Shown here: one piece after another, positions 37,506 to 45,432 of the stretch | Layout: every line of letters starts with the position of its first letter | How positions within the stretch are numbered: the stretch's first letter is position 1 | Origin: Actinocatenispora comari | GTDB taxonomy: Bacteria; Actinomycetota; Actinomycetes; Mycobacteriales; Micromonosporaceae | Assembly (NCBI RefSeq): GCF_017312725.1 | Contig: NZ_BOPO01000110.1 | Location: 1 to 64,000, forward strand | Direction: 5' to 3' | DNA: 64,000 bases | Program-made: the position numbers and the translations under genes | The notes under the pieces: generated by a model | The model's input: only the letters and a program-made list of their open reading frames with translations | Told to the model about the DNA's origin: nothing | Databases searched by the model: none

Positions 37506-38963
37506 ATGGAGAAGCCCCCGCTAACGCAGATTCTGTCGCCTGGAGAGTATCGTGTTGAATGGGATCTACCCACACAAGATGGCGTAAGCACCGTTAGTCT
37601 CGATGGCGATATACATCTACGAGCCGATCGTCAACCAATCGGATATGCGTACGGTCCAGTGCCATCAGTCTATTCGCATGAGAATGGCACTTCCTGGGCC
37701 GGCTTTCCTCAGGTTTACAAACCCGGCTTAATTCGCGGAACACTACTAAATGGCCTTCAGGTGGTGCTCATCGACCCGACTGTTGAAATCTGGGTAGATA
37801 CCAGAGCAGTAATAACGGCTCGGGCCGCGCTTGTTGGCCGCGCGGATAGGTTCCCGGAAGAGCCTGGGATCGCGGTCTCACAAATAGAGATGCAGATAAG
37901 CGGATTGGATTGTATCGCGGGGATCCCGCCGCTACGCAGCTCAGGGCGAAAGGAGAATAGCGGTGCGACTCTGGACTGGTCGTGGGAGGTGCGGGGTGAG
38001 CCCGCTAGCGTCAGTAGCTGGTCCGACGACGTGGCTCAGGTCGAGGTTCGGTTCCTTCCGGGGTGGCGGCCGTCAATGGATCATTATCGGTTCTACGTGA
38101 TATTTAGCCCGATTGTCCGCGTGAAGCTGCAGCGATCCATTTCGTTCAATGAGGCGATTTCTGATTGGGTATCGCCACTGAGATATATAGTTGCGTTGGG
38201 TACGGGCCGCAAGGAAGAATCCACCTATTTAAGCATTCGGGTCGGCCCGGATAGGAGCGATGACTTGACGTTTCAAGTTTACGGTTCGTCGCTTGGGCAG
38301 ATGCCATACGCGTCCGATGGCAATGCTATTTTGAAGGTGCGCCGGGCGTTTTCTATCTCAACCCATCACTTGTCGCTTCTGGAATTGCTGAGATCGTGGC
38401 AGGAGTTGGAACGGCTACACCATCCGCTGTTGGAGACTTACGGATCTCTTATGTTTGTGGCAGAACAGCATCCGCGTTCTCGCTATCTATTGTTGATTCA
38501 GGCACTGGAGGGCCTGGATGGATTCGATACACGTGCGGACCGGCAGAAGAATGTAGCTGCGCACTCTGGGCGCCGAACCGCGGTTCTGGAAGCCCTCCAG
38601 AGGTTGGCTGGTGCTCTCGGTTCGGAAGAGATTAAGTTCATTAAGAAATTTTTAAATAAGAGGCCGCTATCTAGCCTGGATGATTGTCTTCGGAGAACCA
38701 TTCAGGGCCTGCCAATCGACACTGCCTCCGAGCTGGGTGATACGGCCCTCGTCCGTTCTGTCATGGCGGAGCGCGCCAATGGCGACTATGCGACGTGCCT
38801 TAGAATCGTTCGGAATGATTTGGCGCACGGAAACCGCGGCTATGATGCGTTCGAATTGCACGAAGCGGCAGAGATACTGGACCGAGTGGTACGGGCGCAT
38901 CTGGCGAAGGCTTTGGGCTGCGGCGATACTGTACAGTCAAGAATCCTTGAAAAGGATCACTAA
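37506..38963 (+). CDS. ApeA-like HEPN protein, candidate abortive-infection effector
   Basis: 485 aa, visibly AT-richer than everything around it and with different codon use, so recently acquired. The N-terminal half is a beta-rich domain with IRGTLLNGLQVVLIDP, ARAALVGRADRF and EMQISGLDCIAG, similar in layout to the ApeA N-terminal domain. The C-terminal part is helical and contains SRYLLLIQALEGLDGF and the HEPN motif RNDLAHG with Arg436-x4-His441, the ribonuclease active site of HEPN toxins. ApeA in enterobacteria stops phage growth by an RNase-type abortive response. ATG 37506 has GGAGG at 37493-37497. Function here is by family analogy. Confidence 0.6.
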   Translation: MEKPPLTQILSPGEYRVEWDLPTQDGVSTVSLDGDIHLRADRQPIGYAYGPVPSVYSHENGTSWAGFPQVYKPGLIRGTLLNGLQVVLIDPTVEIWVDTRAVITARAALVGRADRFPEEPGIAVSQIEMQISGLDCIAGIPPLRSSGRKENSGATLDWSWEVRGEPASVSSWSDDVAQVEVRFLPGWRPSMDHYRFYVIFSPIVRVKLQRSISFNEAISDWVSPLRYIVALGTGRKEESTYLSIRVGPDRSDDLTFQVYGSSLGQMPYASDGNAILKVRRAFSISTHHLSLLELLRSWQELERLHHPLLETYGSLMFVAEQHPRSRYLLLIQALEGLDGFDTRADRQKNVAAHSGRRTAVLEALQRLAGALGSEEIKFIKKFLNKRPLSSLDDCLRRTIQGLPIDTASELGDTALVRSVMAERANGDYATCLRIVRNDLAHGNRGYDAFELHEAAEILDRVVRAHLAKALGCGDTVQSRILEKDH

Positions 38964-38973
38964 CCCGAAGGTG

Positions 38974-39798
38974 TCATACGCGTGCCGCTTTCGCAACTGA
39001 CACCCACGAGTAGATGCGGTCGAGGTCTACACGAAGTTCCTTTGATAGAAAAGCGATGGCGCTTTGAAATGTATTTGTATCGAGCTTGGATACTGCAATC
39101 GCGACGTCATACGCTAGTTCGCCGCTAGTGCCCCGCGGATCGATTAGGCTTAGATGGTCCCGATGTTTGGTCAGAATGTTCCAGGGCGAGGCGTCGCCAT
39201 GGCATAAGGAAGGGATATGGCTCTGAGCGAGTTCGTCCAGGAGGATGATGGCCTGGCTGCGTTCGGGAAGTGGTGCCACGCTACGGCCTCGGGGTAGGTC
39301 GTTCAGGTGATCGTCGGTGAGGCGGCCACGGAGCCAGTGAAAGATGCTGGGCAGGTCGGCGTCTGGTGCGGGTTGGTCGGCTAGGGGCTGAAGCATTTCG
39401 ACGATGGCGCCGGGCGTCGGCGGCTCGGTGAGATCGCCGAGTGGGATACCTGGCGTGACGCGATCCATGACGGTCCATATGCCGATGTCGGTGGTGCGGA
39501 CCTGATGGAGGCGCGGGGACACGCCAAGCTTGGCGAGCGCGCGACTGACGGTGGCCTGGTGGCCTCCGTCGGGGTCCGGCGTCGACCGGAATACGAGGGG
39601 GCCGGTCGGGGTGTCGGCGCTGACGACTAGTCCGTAGCGGGCGGGCATGACCTGGGGGTGGGTCGCGTGGTGCTCGGCCAGTAGCTCGTGCAGCTCGTCG
39701 ACGACTACGGCGGACCAGGCGGGGCCGACTGCTGGCCAGCGTCGGTGGACCTGCTGCCGGACGCCTTCCGGTACGGCGAGTTGGGCGAGGTTCGTCAT
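38974..39798 (-). CDS. APH/choline kinase-fold phosphotransferase
   Basis: 274 aa from ATG 39798, which overlaps the HAD gene stop (ATGA). The catalytic loop LCHGDASPWNIL (about 198-208) has the HGDxxxxN signature; LIDPRGTSGELAYDVA supplies the metal-binding Asp. The family covers aminoglycoside and small-metabolite kinases; an AICE-borne copy coupled to a HAD phosphatase is more likely to act on a metabolite than on an antibiotic. The last ~60 codons (38974-39180) are clearly AT-richer than the rest, so the low-GC block containing the HEPN gene extends into this gene. Confidence 0.75.
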   Translation of the reverse strand: MTNLAQLAVPEGVRQQVHRRWPAVGPAWSAVVVDELHELLAEHHATHPQVMPARYGLVVSADTPTGPLVFRSTPDPDGGHQATVSRALAKLGVSPRLHQVRTTDIGIWTVMDRVTPGIPLGDLTEPPTPGAIVEMLQPLADQPAPDADLPSIFHWLRGRLTDDHLNDLPRGRSVAPLPERSQAIILLDELAQSHIPSLCHGDASPWNILTKHRDHLSLIDPRGTSGELAYDVAIAVSKLDTNTFQSAIAFLSKELRVDLDRIYSWVSVAKAARV

Positions 39799-40496
39799 GG
39801 CATCGTCCGGTCCTCGGTGCCGGTGTCCAGGCTGAGTGCCTCGGCGAGTTGGTACATGTCGGTGACCGTGGTGGTGGCGCCAGCGTTCGTGAGGCGGTCG
39901 GCTTTGCCGGGCTTGTTGGCGTAACCGATGCTGGCGGCTCCGGCAGCCTGGGCTGCCTCGATGTCGGTGATGGAGTCCCCGATCAGGACGCATTCAGCGT
40001 TGGGGACGTGGTGGCGGCGTGCGGCCTCCTGCAGCGGCCACGGGTCGGGCTTCATGCGTTCGGGAGCGGCGTGGGGCCGGCCGATGACTCCGGCGACGTG
40101 CTCGCCGAGCTGGTGCAGTACGAGGTAGGTGCGGACGGCGGCGGCTGAGTTGTTGCTGACGATCACGACGGGGCGGCCTGCACGGTGGGCGGCGGTCAGC
40201 ATGTCCAGGCATCCGGGGGTCGGCTCGGCGGTGCGGGCGGCTTCGACCTCGGCGGCGGTCACGAGGGTTTCGATGGTGTCGGCCTGGTCGCGGTGCTGAC
40301 GGATCAGCTCGGCGCCGAGCTCGGGCGGTCCGTACTGGTCGGCGTCGTCGGGCAGCGGGACACCGGCGGCGGCGAGCTGGGCGGCGAGTCGGTTCGCGAC
40401 GGTGCGGGCTGGGGTGCCGGCGAACAGGTGGGCGGTCGGTCCGTCGAAGTCGAGCAGGATGAGGCGGGTGGCGGCGAAGATCTGGGTGGGGGTCAT
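39795..40496 (-). CDS. HAD-family hydrolase
   Basis: 233 aa. HAD motif I LILLDFDGPTA with nucleophile Asp16 and Asp18, motif II VVIVSNNS, motif III Lys in PERMKPDP, motif IV LIGDSITDIEAAQAAG. The cap insertion after motif I is helical (type C1), so a small phosphorylated metabolite is the likely substrate. The start overlaps the GntR stop and its stop overlaps the kinase start (both ATGA), so the repressor, phosphatase and kinase are translated as one unit. Confidence 0.85.
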   Translation of the reverse strand: MTPTQIFAATRLILLDFDGPTAHLFAGTPARTVANRLAAQLAAAGVPLPDDADQYGPPELGAELIRQHRDQADTIETLVTAAEVEAARTAEPTPGCLDMLTAAHRAGRPVVIVSNNSAAAVRTYLVLHQLGEHVAGVIGRPHAAPERMKPDPWPLQEAARRHHVPNAECVLIGDSITDIEAAQAAGAASIGYANKPGKADRLTNAGATTTVTDMYQLAEALSLDTGTEDRTMP

Positions 40497-41356
40497 AGCG
40501 GGTAGTCCTGGGCGATGGTGTCCCAGCGGGTGTCGAACCACTGCTGTGCCTGCTCGATGAACTCCCGGGAAATCGACGTGTCGCCGTCGCTGTCGGCGAA
40601 GTGGAACAGGGTCGAGTCTTTGCCCAGAACGTCGCGGATGACGGTCGGGGTGCCGTCGATGCTGACGCGGTTGTCGATCACCGAGTACAGGCCGAAGAAC
40701 GCTTCGGCGTGGTTGATCACGTAGAGCTTGAACGACGGCGGCATGTCGTGGGTGCGTACCTCGACGCGGGCGCTGGGCACCAGCCCCATCCCGGCCAGTT
40801 CGCGCACCGGCTCGGCGATGCTCTCGACCGACCGGCGGATGATGCGGTCTGCGCGGGCTCGTACGGCGGGGTCGTCTTGGCCGGTCTCGGCGTTGGATGG
40901 CAGCATCGTGGGCCGGCTGACGTCGGTCAGTAGCAGCCGGATCGCGATGGACTGCGGGGTGAGGCGTCCGGCGCGGACCTTGTCCAGCGGCTCGGTAATG
41001 GCTCCGGCCAGCGTCTCGCCGGAGAACCCGGCGAAGTCGATCGACACGTGCGCGCGGTCGAAGGCGGCTTCGATGTGCGGCCGGAGTCCGACCGCGCGCT
41101 CGGTGCGCTGCTTGACGAACACACCGCTGCCCTGTCGGCTGACCGTGAGGTGTTCGGCGTGCAGCTGCGCCAGTGCACGCTTGACGGTCTCGCGGGCCAC
41201 GTTGTACCGGGCCGCGAGGTCGTTCTGCGAGGGGAGCTTGTCGCCGGGCGCGAACCGGCCGGTCAGGATCGCTGCTCGTAGCGCGTTCGCGATCTGCTGT
41301 GCCGGGGACCGGGGGTCGTCCGGGTCGAGATCGGACAGCGCATCCGTCTGCGTCAT
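40493..41356 (-). CDS. GntR-family repressor of AICE-1 (KorSA-like)
   Basis: 287 aa from ATG 41356 (GTG 41362 is alternative). N-terminal GntR winged helix (AQQIANALRAAILTGRFAPG, then DKLPSQNDLAARYNVARETV, then KRALAQLHAEHLTVSRQGSG). The C-terminal domain is longer than in simple GntR regulators and unlike a standard UTRA domain. In pSAM2 the GntR protein KorSA represses pra and thereby replication and excision; the same neighbour, Pra, is divergent here. Three related operators fill the intergenic space and one overlaps the pra promoter, so autoregulation and repression of transfer are likely. Confidence 0.85.
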   Translation of the reverse strand: MTQTDALSDLDPDDPRSPAQQIANALRAAILTGRFAPGDKLPSQNDLAARYNVARETVKRALAQLHAEHLTVSRQGSGVFVKQRTERAVGLRPHIEAAFDRAHVSIDFAGFSGETLAGAITEPLDKVRAGRLTPQSIAIRLLLTDVSRPTMLPSNAETGQDDPAVRARADRIIRRSVESIAEPVRELAGMGLVPSARVEVRTHDMPPSFKLYVINHAEAFFGLYSVIDNRVSIDGTPTVIRDVLGKDSTLFHFADSDGDTSISREFIEQAQQWFDTRWDTIAQDYPL

Positions 41357-41374
41357 TGCCACAGGGTACGGGCT

Positions 41375-41469
41375 GACTAGCCAGGATGGCTAAATCTGCC
41401 CGACATGGTTGACATGGCTAGCCAAGCGAGTCATGCTGATCTCAGCACACACGACTAGCCAAGCTAGTC
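41375..41469. promoter_or_regulatory. Three GntR/KorSA-type operators and the pra promoter
   Basis: Site 3, 41453-41469, is a perfect 17-bp dyad GACTAGC-CAA-GCTAGTC. Site 2, 41416-41432, matches it at 15 of 17 positions. Site 1, 41375-41391, keeps GACTAGCCA and a mirrored TGGCT. A TTGACA at 41409-41414 and CATGCT at 41432-41437 (17-bp spacing) give a plus-strand promoter that overlaps site 2, so a bound repressor would silence the pra operon. Confidence 0.72.
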
Positions 41470-41525
41470 ACAAAGTAGCCCGGTCGAGAGCGGCCAATGG
41501 GGCATCGAGTAGAGGAGTGGTTGTT

Positions 41526-41948
41526 GTGCTGGAGCGTGGTACGCGGTTCTCGGTTCCGTTCGAGGTGCCGTTCCCGAAGGGCCTGATGCAGTCCGGCCCG
41601 GTAATGCCGGACTACGAGTACAACCCGAACAAGAACGCGCCGAAGGTGCAGAAGCGCGATGAGGTCACCGGGAAGCTTCAGTTCAAGGCGAACGTGACGG
41701 ACCCGGCGGAGACCAACGCGAAGCGGGCGTCGTTCGCGCTGCTGTTCGTGGCGGATGTGCAGCCGGTGCCGGAGACCCCCGAGCTGGTGCCGGGTACCGA
41801 CATGCGGCTGATCGAGCTGGAGGGCCTGACCGCGGAGCCGCGGGTGATGGGGCAGGGCGAGTTCAAGTACCTGGGCTACATCTTCCGCGCCGAGGGCTAC
41901 CGCCCGGCGGGCGGGAAGTCGGCGTCTCGTTCGGACAAGGCGGCCTGA
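41526..41948 (+). CDS. pra: Pra-like activator of AICE replication, integration and excision
   Basis: 140 aa. Matches the Pra pattern: FEVPFPKGLMQSGPVMPDYE, KVQKRDEVTGKLQFKANVTD, a segment with ALLFVADVQPVPE, then LIELEGLTAEPRVMGQGEFKY and a final GYRPAG. In pSAM2, Pra switches on rep, xis and int and so starts the mobile state. GTG 41526 follows GAGGAG at 41512-41517. It is under the operators at 41375-41469. Confidence 0.78.
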   Translation: MLERGTRFSVPFEVPFPKGLMQSGPVMPDYEYNPNKNAPKVQKRDEVTGKLQFKANVTDPAETNAKRASFALLFVADVQPVPETPELVPGTDMRLIELEGLTAEPRVMGQGEFKYLGYIFRAEGYRPAGGKSASRSDKAA

Positions 41949-41958
41949 TTCGTGACGT

Positions 41959-41987
41959 GGGCCGGGCTGCGGCATGGTTCCCGGCCC
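41959..41987 (+). terminator. Hairpin after pra
   Basis: Eight-bp arms GGGCCGGG (41959-41966) and CCCGGCCC (41980-41987), 13-base loop, 10 bp after the pra stop. Probably reduces read-through into the following small genes. Confidence 0.5.
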
Positions 41988-42028
41988 GGCCTGCGTCGAC
42001 CAATGCGGTGTGTGGGAGGGAGTGGGCG

Positions 42029-42403
42029 GTGACCAGGAAGCATGAGGCGGCGGCGTTGGCAGCGCGGGGGATCGACGCGATTCGGGATGCGTACCTGACG
42101 GGTGGGTCGGATGCGCAGCGGGTGGCGGCCCTAATCGAGATTGCCGGTGCTGCGGCGGCGCTGGCCCGGACGGTGGCCCGGTTCCGGCACGTGGACCGGG
42201 TGGAGCTGTTCGAGCTGGTGTCGCGGCGCTCCGATGTGCTGCCGGTGCTGGGTCGCGGGCAGTGGCTGCCCACGATGACCTACCACGTCCCGGCCCCGGG
42301 CAAGCGGCGGGTTCGCCGTCGTAGCAACACATCCACGGCGGAGGTGCCGGTGCCGGCGGTGATTCAGCCGGAGCTGTTCGCGGACGTGGACGGTGCGGCG
42401 TGA
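42029..42403 (+). CDS. Conserved AICE hypothetical protein
   Basis: 124 aa from GTG 42029, preceded by GGGAGGGA. Helical, Ala-rich first half (TRKHEAAALAARGIDAIRDAY, ALIEIAGAAAALARTVARFR), then WLPTMTYHVPAPGKRRVRRRS, a basic linker and an acidic end. No family recognised. Its stop overlaps the next start (GTGA), starting a chain of coupled small genes before traB. Confidence 0.6.
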   Translation: MTRKHEAAALAARGIDAIRDAYLTGGSDAQRVAALIEIAGAAAALARTVARFRHVDRVELFELVSRRSDVLPVLGRGQWLPTMTYHVPAPGKRRVRRRSNTSTAEVPVPAVIQPELFADVDGAA

Positions 42404-42621
42404 ACGGCGAGGACTCGTTCCGCGGGCGGCATGTGGCGTTGGTGTCGGCAGGGGTGTTCGACATCCCGTGCGCGTTCCGGCGGATCTCCACGGCGATCGC
42501 GGATCAGGACTACCCGCTGGCGCTGCGGGCGATCGAAGACGCGCGGTCGGTGCTGGACGAGACGGCCCGGCTGGCGCGGCTGTCGATCCCGGACGGCGCG
42601 TTGTCGGGTGGTGGCCGGTGA
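42400..42621 (+). CDS. Small AICE hypothetical protein
   Basis: 73 aa, GTG start overlapping the previous stop. Segments FRGRHVALVSAGVFDIPCAF and SVLDETARLARLSIPDGAL. Helical, acidic; no known domain. The stop overlaps the next ATG by one base (TGATG), implying coupled translation. Confidence 0.55.
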   Translation: MNGEDSFRGRHVALVSAGVFDIPCAFRRISTAIADQDYPLALRAIEDARSVLDETARLARLSIPDGALSGGGR

Positions 42622-42812
42622 TGGCGCTGGATTGGGAGGACCTGGCGGCGGTGGTGGAGCTGGCGGACGCGGAGTTGCGGGCGTTGCGGGGTGCAGTGGT
42701 GGCTCGGGACGTGGAGGCGATGACGGCTGCGGGTGAGCGGCTGCGGGCGGTGTCGGTGACGGCGAGGCAGTTCGTGCAGGCCCTGGCGGCGCGGGAGCGA
42801 GGTGGCTGGTGA
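42621..42812 (+). CDS. Small AICE hypothetical protein
   Basis: 63 aa. Likely one long helical hairpin: LAAVVELADAELRALRGAVV, VEAMTAAGERLRAV, FVQALAARERGGW. Start ATG 42621 overlaps the preceding stop and the stop overlaps the next start. No family assigned. Confidence 0.5.
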   Translation: MALDWEDLAAVVELADAELRALRGAVVARDVEAMTAAGERLRAVSVTARQFVQALAARERGGW

Positions 42813-43081
42813 TGGACACGGAAGGGAGGCCGGTGTTGTCGGCGGCGGACGTGATGGATCAGGTGACGTTGGGCCGTGATCCGGGGCCGGATGCGCGGGA
42901 GCGGTTGCGCGCCTGGTGTGGCTTGAGCGAGGCGCTGGTGTCGGGGCTGGTGAGCCTGCGGGCGTCGATGGGTGGTTCGGGTGACTACTTGTCGCGGCTG
43001 GTCGATGAGGCGCAGCAGGCCATGACCGAGCTGTCGGAGCGGCTGTCGTACACGCGGCAGCGTCTCGACACCGACCGGTAG
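42812..43081 (+). CDS. Small AICE hypothetical protein
   Basis: 89 aa. ATG 42812 overlaps the previous stop. Contains LSAADVMDQVTLGRDPGPDA and two helices, LVSGLVSLRASMGGSGDYLS and DEAQQAMTELSERLSYTRQ. No domain recognised. Confidence 0.5.
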   Translation: MDTEGRPVLSAADVMDQVTLGRDPGPDARERLRAWCGLSEALVSGLVSLRASMGGSGDYLSRLVDEAQQAMTELSERLSYTRQRLDTDR

Positions 43082-43087
43082 GGGCTC

Positions 43088-43687
43088 GTGGTGGCGGTGT
43101 CGCGGCGGCTTCGGCAGGCGGTAGCGGTGTCTCGCCGGGTGCGGTGGCAGGTGCGGAGCTCGGTCATGGGTTCGGTGCCGGTGCGGGCGTGGATGCGGGC
43201 GACCTACCGGACCGGCAAGACGGTGGCGTCGATGCGCTACGGGCTCCCGCAACGGGGCGTGGTGGCGGTACGGCGGTCGGGTGGCCGGACGAGGTTCGCT
43301 CGTCGTCCGGCGGGCCGCTCGGGGATGAGTCGTCCGGCGGTGGGTCGGCCGGCTCGTCCGGCAACTGGTGGTGGCCGGTCGGCTCGTCCGGCGGGTCAAC
43401 GGAATGTCCGGCAACAGGTGAGGAGAGCAGTCATGGCAGACGAGGCGTTGGCGCAGGTCCGGACCGCGCTACAGGGCAAGGTCGGCAACGGTGAGGGTCT
43501 GGCGCTGGTCCGCTCGTGGGCGGCGTCGGTGCGCTCAGCGGCCGACGAGGTGGCGTCGGTGCAGCGGAAGTTGTCGGTGGCTGAGGATGAGTTCCTGGAC
43601 CGTCCGGCGCAGCAGTCGTTCAACTGGCTGGCGCGGCTGACCGACAACCTGGATCACTTGGCGCGCAAGCTGTCCGCCGGCCAGTAG
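43088..43687 (+). CDS. AICE hypothetical protein with Arg-rich N-terminus
   Basis: 199 aa if read from GTG 43088. Residues 1-115 are very basic and low in complexity (RSGGRTRFARRPAGRSG type). Residues 116-199 are a normal helical domain (ADEALAQVRTALQGKVGNGE, SFNWLARLTDNLDHLARKLS). An internal ATG at 43433 has GAGGAG at ideal distance, so the real product may be only the last 84 aa, or two products may be made. Followed by a strong terminator. Confidence 0.5.
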   Translation: MVAVSRRLRQAVAVSRRVRWQVRSSVMGSVPVRAWMRATYRTGKTVASMRYGLPQRGVVAVRRSGGRTRFARRPAGRSGMSRPAVGRPARPATGGGRSARPAGQRNVRQQVRRAVMADEALAQVRTALQGKVGNGEGLALVRSWAASVRSAADEVASVQRKLSVAEDEFLDRPAQQSFNWLARLTDNLDHLARKLSAGQ

Positions 43688-43717
43688 GCGGCACGGTAAG
43701 TCACGGAAGGTAGGGCG

Positions 43718-43755
43718 AGGGCCGCCCGTCACGCACACAGCATGCGGGCGGCCCT
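43718..43755 (+). terminator. Terminator upstream of traB
   Basis: 11-bp perfect stem (43718-43728 with 43745-43755), 16-base loop, followed by TTTCTG. It separates the pra/small-gene operon from the transfer operon. Confidence 0.7.
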
Positions 43756-43803
43756 TTCTGTGCCAAAACACGGTTACGCACGGTGAGCGGAGGGGTAGGG
43801 GTC

Positions 43804-45432
43804 ATGGCTAAGCGGGTGGTGGCCACGCAGGTCTATCGCGAGTCGATGGGCCAGCGGCTGTGGGACGCGATGCCGCTGGTGGTGCAGATCCCGGTAGCGG
43901 TGGGTGTCGGCGTCTACCGGGTGATCAAGCTCGCGGTCCAGCACCCCCGCACCACCGGCGTGGTCGCCACGCTCGGCACGGCGGGGCTGGTCGGGGGCCG
44001 GTGGGCGCTGGCCGGCGTCGTCCTGGCCCCGATCGTCGCCGGTGCGGTGTTCCGGATCTGCTGGCCGGCCTCGTTCAAGCAGCGGGTCACGCCCCACATT
44101 CTGCGGTGGCAGCGTCGCTGGATCCGCTACGGCCGGCGGTGGGACCGCTGGATGACCCGGTGCAAGCTGACCGTGCGGGACCACGACGGCGAGGTCATTC
44201 CCAGCATCCGCAAGGTGCAGGTCCTGCCGGCGGCCGATCGGCTGCTGGTCGACGTGCCGGTCGGGATGACCGTGGACACCCTGCGCGGCAAGACGGGGGA
44301 GCTGGCGAACGCGGCGCGGGCGCTGGCCTGCCGGGTGTGGGAGGTGCCGGGCAGTCCCGGCGAGGCGTGGGTGGAGTTCCAGCACACCGACATCCTGACC
44401 TCCACGGTGGCGGCGCTGCCGATCCCGCAGGCCGACGAGTCGGGCATGGTGCCGGTGGACCTGGCGGCCGTCCCGGTCGGCATGCGTGAGGACGGGACCG
44501 CGTGGGTGATTCCGCTGCTGGCCCGGCATGTGCTGGTGGCGGGCCGGTCCCGGTCGGGTAAGGGCTCGCTCATCTGGTCGGTACTGCGGTACCTGGCGCC
44601 GGCGATCCGGGCCGGTCTGGTGAAGGTGACCGGGATCGACCCGAAGGGCGGCATGGAGCTGTCCATCGGGCGCCCGTTGTTCACCCGGTATGAGGCGGAC
44701 CGGGCCGAAGCCATGGTCGAGCTGCTGGAGGCAGAGGCCGATCATATGGACTGCGTGGCGTTGGAGCTGGCGGGCAATGTCCGCAAGTTCACCCCGTCGA
44801 TGACCCACCCGCTGCATCTGGTGATCGTGGACGAGTTGGCGACGCTGACCGCGTACGCGCCGATGGATGTGCGGCGCCGGGCTGAGTACGCGTTGGGGCG
44901 GCTGCTGACCAAGGGCGCGGCGGTCGGCTGGGTGGTGCTCGGGTGCGTGCAGGAGCCGTCGAAGGACATCATCCCGATGCGCGGCCTGTTCACCTACCGC
45001 ATCGCCCTCGGGCTCGACACCCCGTCGCAGGTGGACATGGTGTTGGGCGACGGGATGCGCGACCTGGGTGCGCTGGCCGATCAGATCCCGTTGACGGCGC
45101 CGGGCATGGGCTACGCGCTGTCGGAGTTCGAGAAGAACCCGTTCCGGGTGCGTGCCGCCTACGTCGATGACGACCAGATCCGCGACATGGCCGCCGAGTA
45201 TGCGCCGATCACCACCGACGCCAACGACGTCGAAGACATCCCGGCTGCCCCCATGGCTGGCAACCGCAACGAGGGCCAGGCGGACGAGGCCAAGCGGCCG
45301 GAGCCGGTGGAAGTGGTCGACCTGGAGGAATGCCCGCCGGCCGACGCGACGCCGGTAGTGCCTGACTCGCTGCTGGCCAAACTGCGCAACCTGCCGGCAG
45401 CGGACGGCTCGGACGGATCGGAGGCGGCGTGA
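43804..45432 (+). CDS. traB: TraB/FtsK-type DNA translocase of AICE-1
   Basis: Single-protein conjugation motor that pumps double-stranded DNA between mycelial cells. 542 aa. Two N-terminal membrane helices (about 25-85), then the FtsK/SpoIIIE motor: Walker A GRSRSGKGS near 246-254, IDPKGGMELSIGRPLFTRY, Walker B LVIVDELATL near 340, and GCVQEPSKDIIPMRGLFTYR. The C-terminal ~80 residues are acidic and would carry the DNA-recognition element. ATG 43804 follows GGAGGGGTAGGGG. Confidence 0.9.
   Translation: MAKRVVATQVYRESMGQRLWDAMPLVVQIPVAVGVGVYRVIKLAVQHPRTTGVVATLGTAGLVGGRWALAGVVLAPIVAGAVFRICWPASFKQRVTPHILRWQRRWIRYGRRWDRWMTRCKLTVRDHDGEVIPSIRKVQVLPAADRLLVDVPVGMTVDTLRGKTGELANAARALACRVWEVPGSPGEAWVEFQHTDILTSTVAALPIPQADESGMVPVDLAAVPVGMREDGTAWVIPLLARHVLVAGRSRSGKGSLIWSVLRYLAPAIRAGLVKVTGIDPKGGMELSIGRPLFTRYEADRAEAMVELLEAEADHMDCVALELAGNVRKFTPSMTHPLHLVIVDELATLTAYAPMDVRRRAEYALGRLLTKGAAVGWVVLGCVQEPSKDIIPMRGLFTYRIALGLDTPSQVDMVLGDGMRDLGALADQIPLTAPGMGYALSEFEKNPFRVRAAYVDDDQIRDMAAEYAPITTDANDVEDIPAAPMAGNRNEGQADEAKRPEPVEVVDLEECPPADATPVVPDSLLAKLRNLPAADGSDGSEAA

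Noticed and set aside
38974-39798. Aminoglycoside resistance gene
   Set aside because: The APH fold is shared by many metabolite kinases; operon context with a HAD phosphatase and repressor does not support a resistance call.
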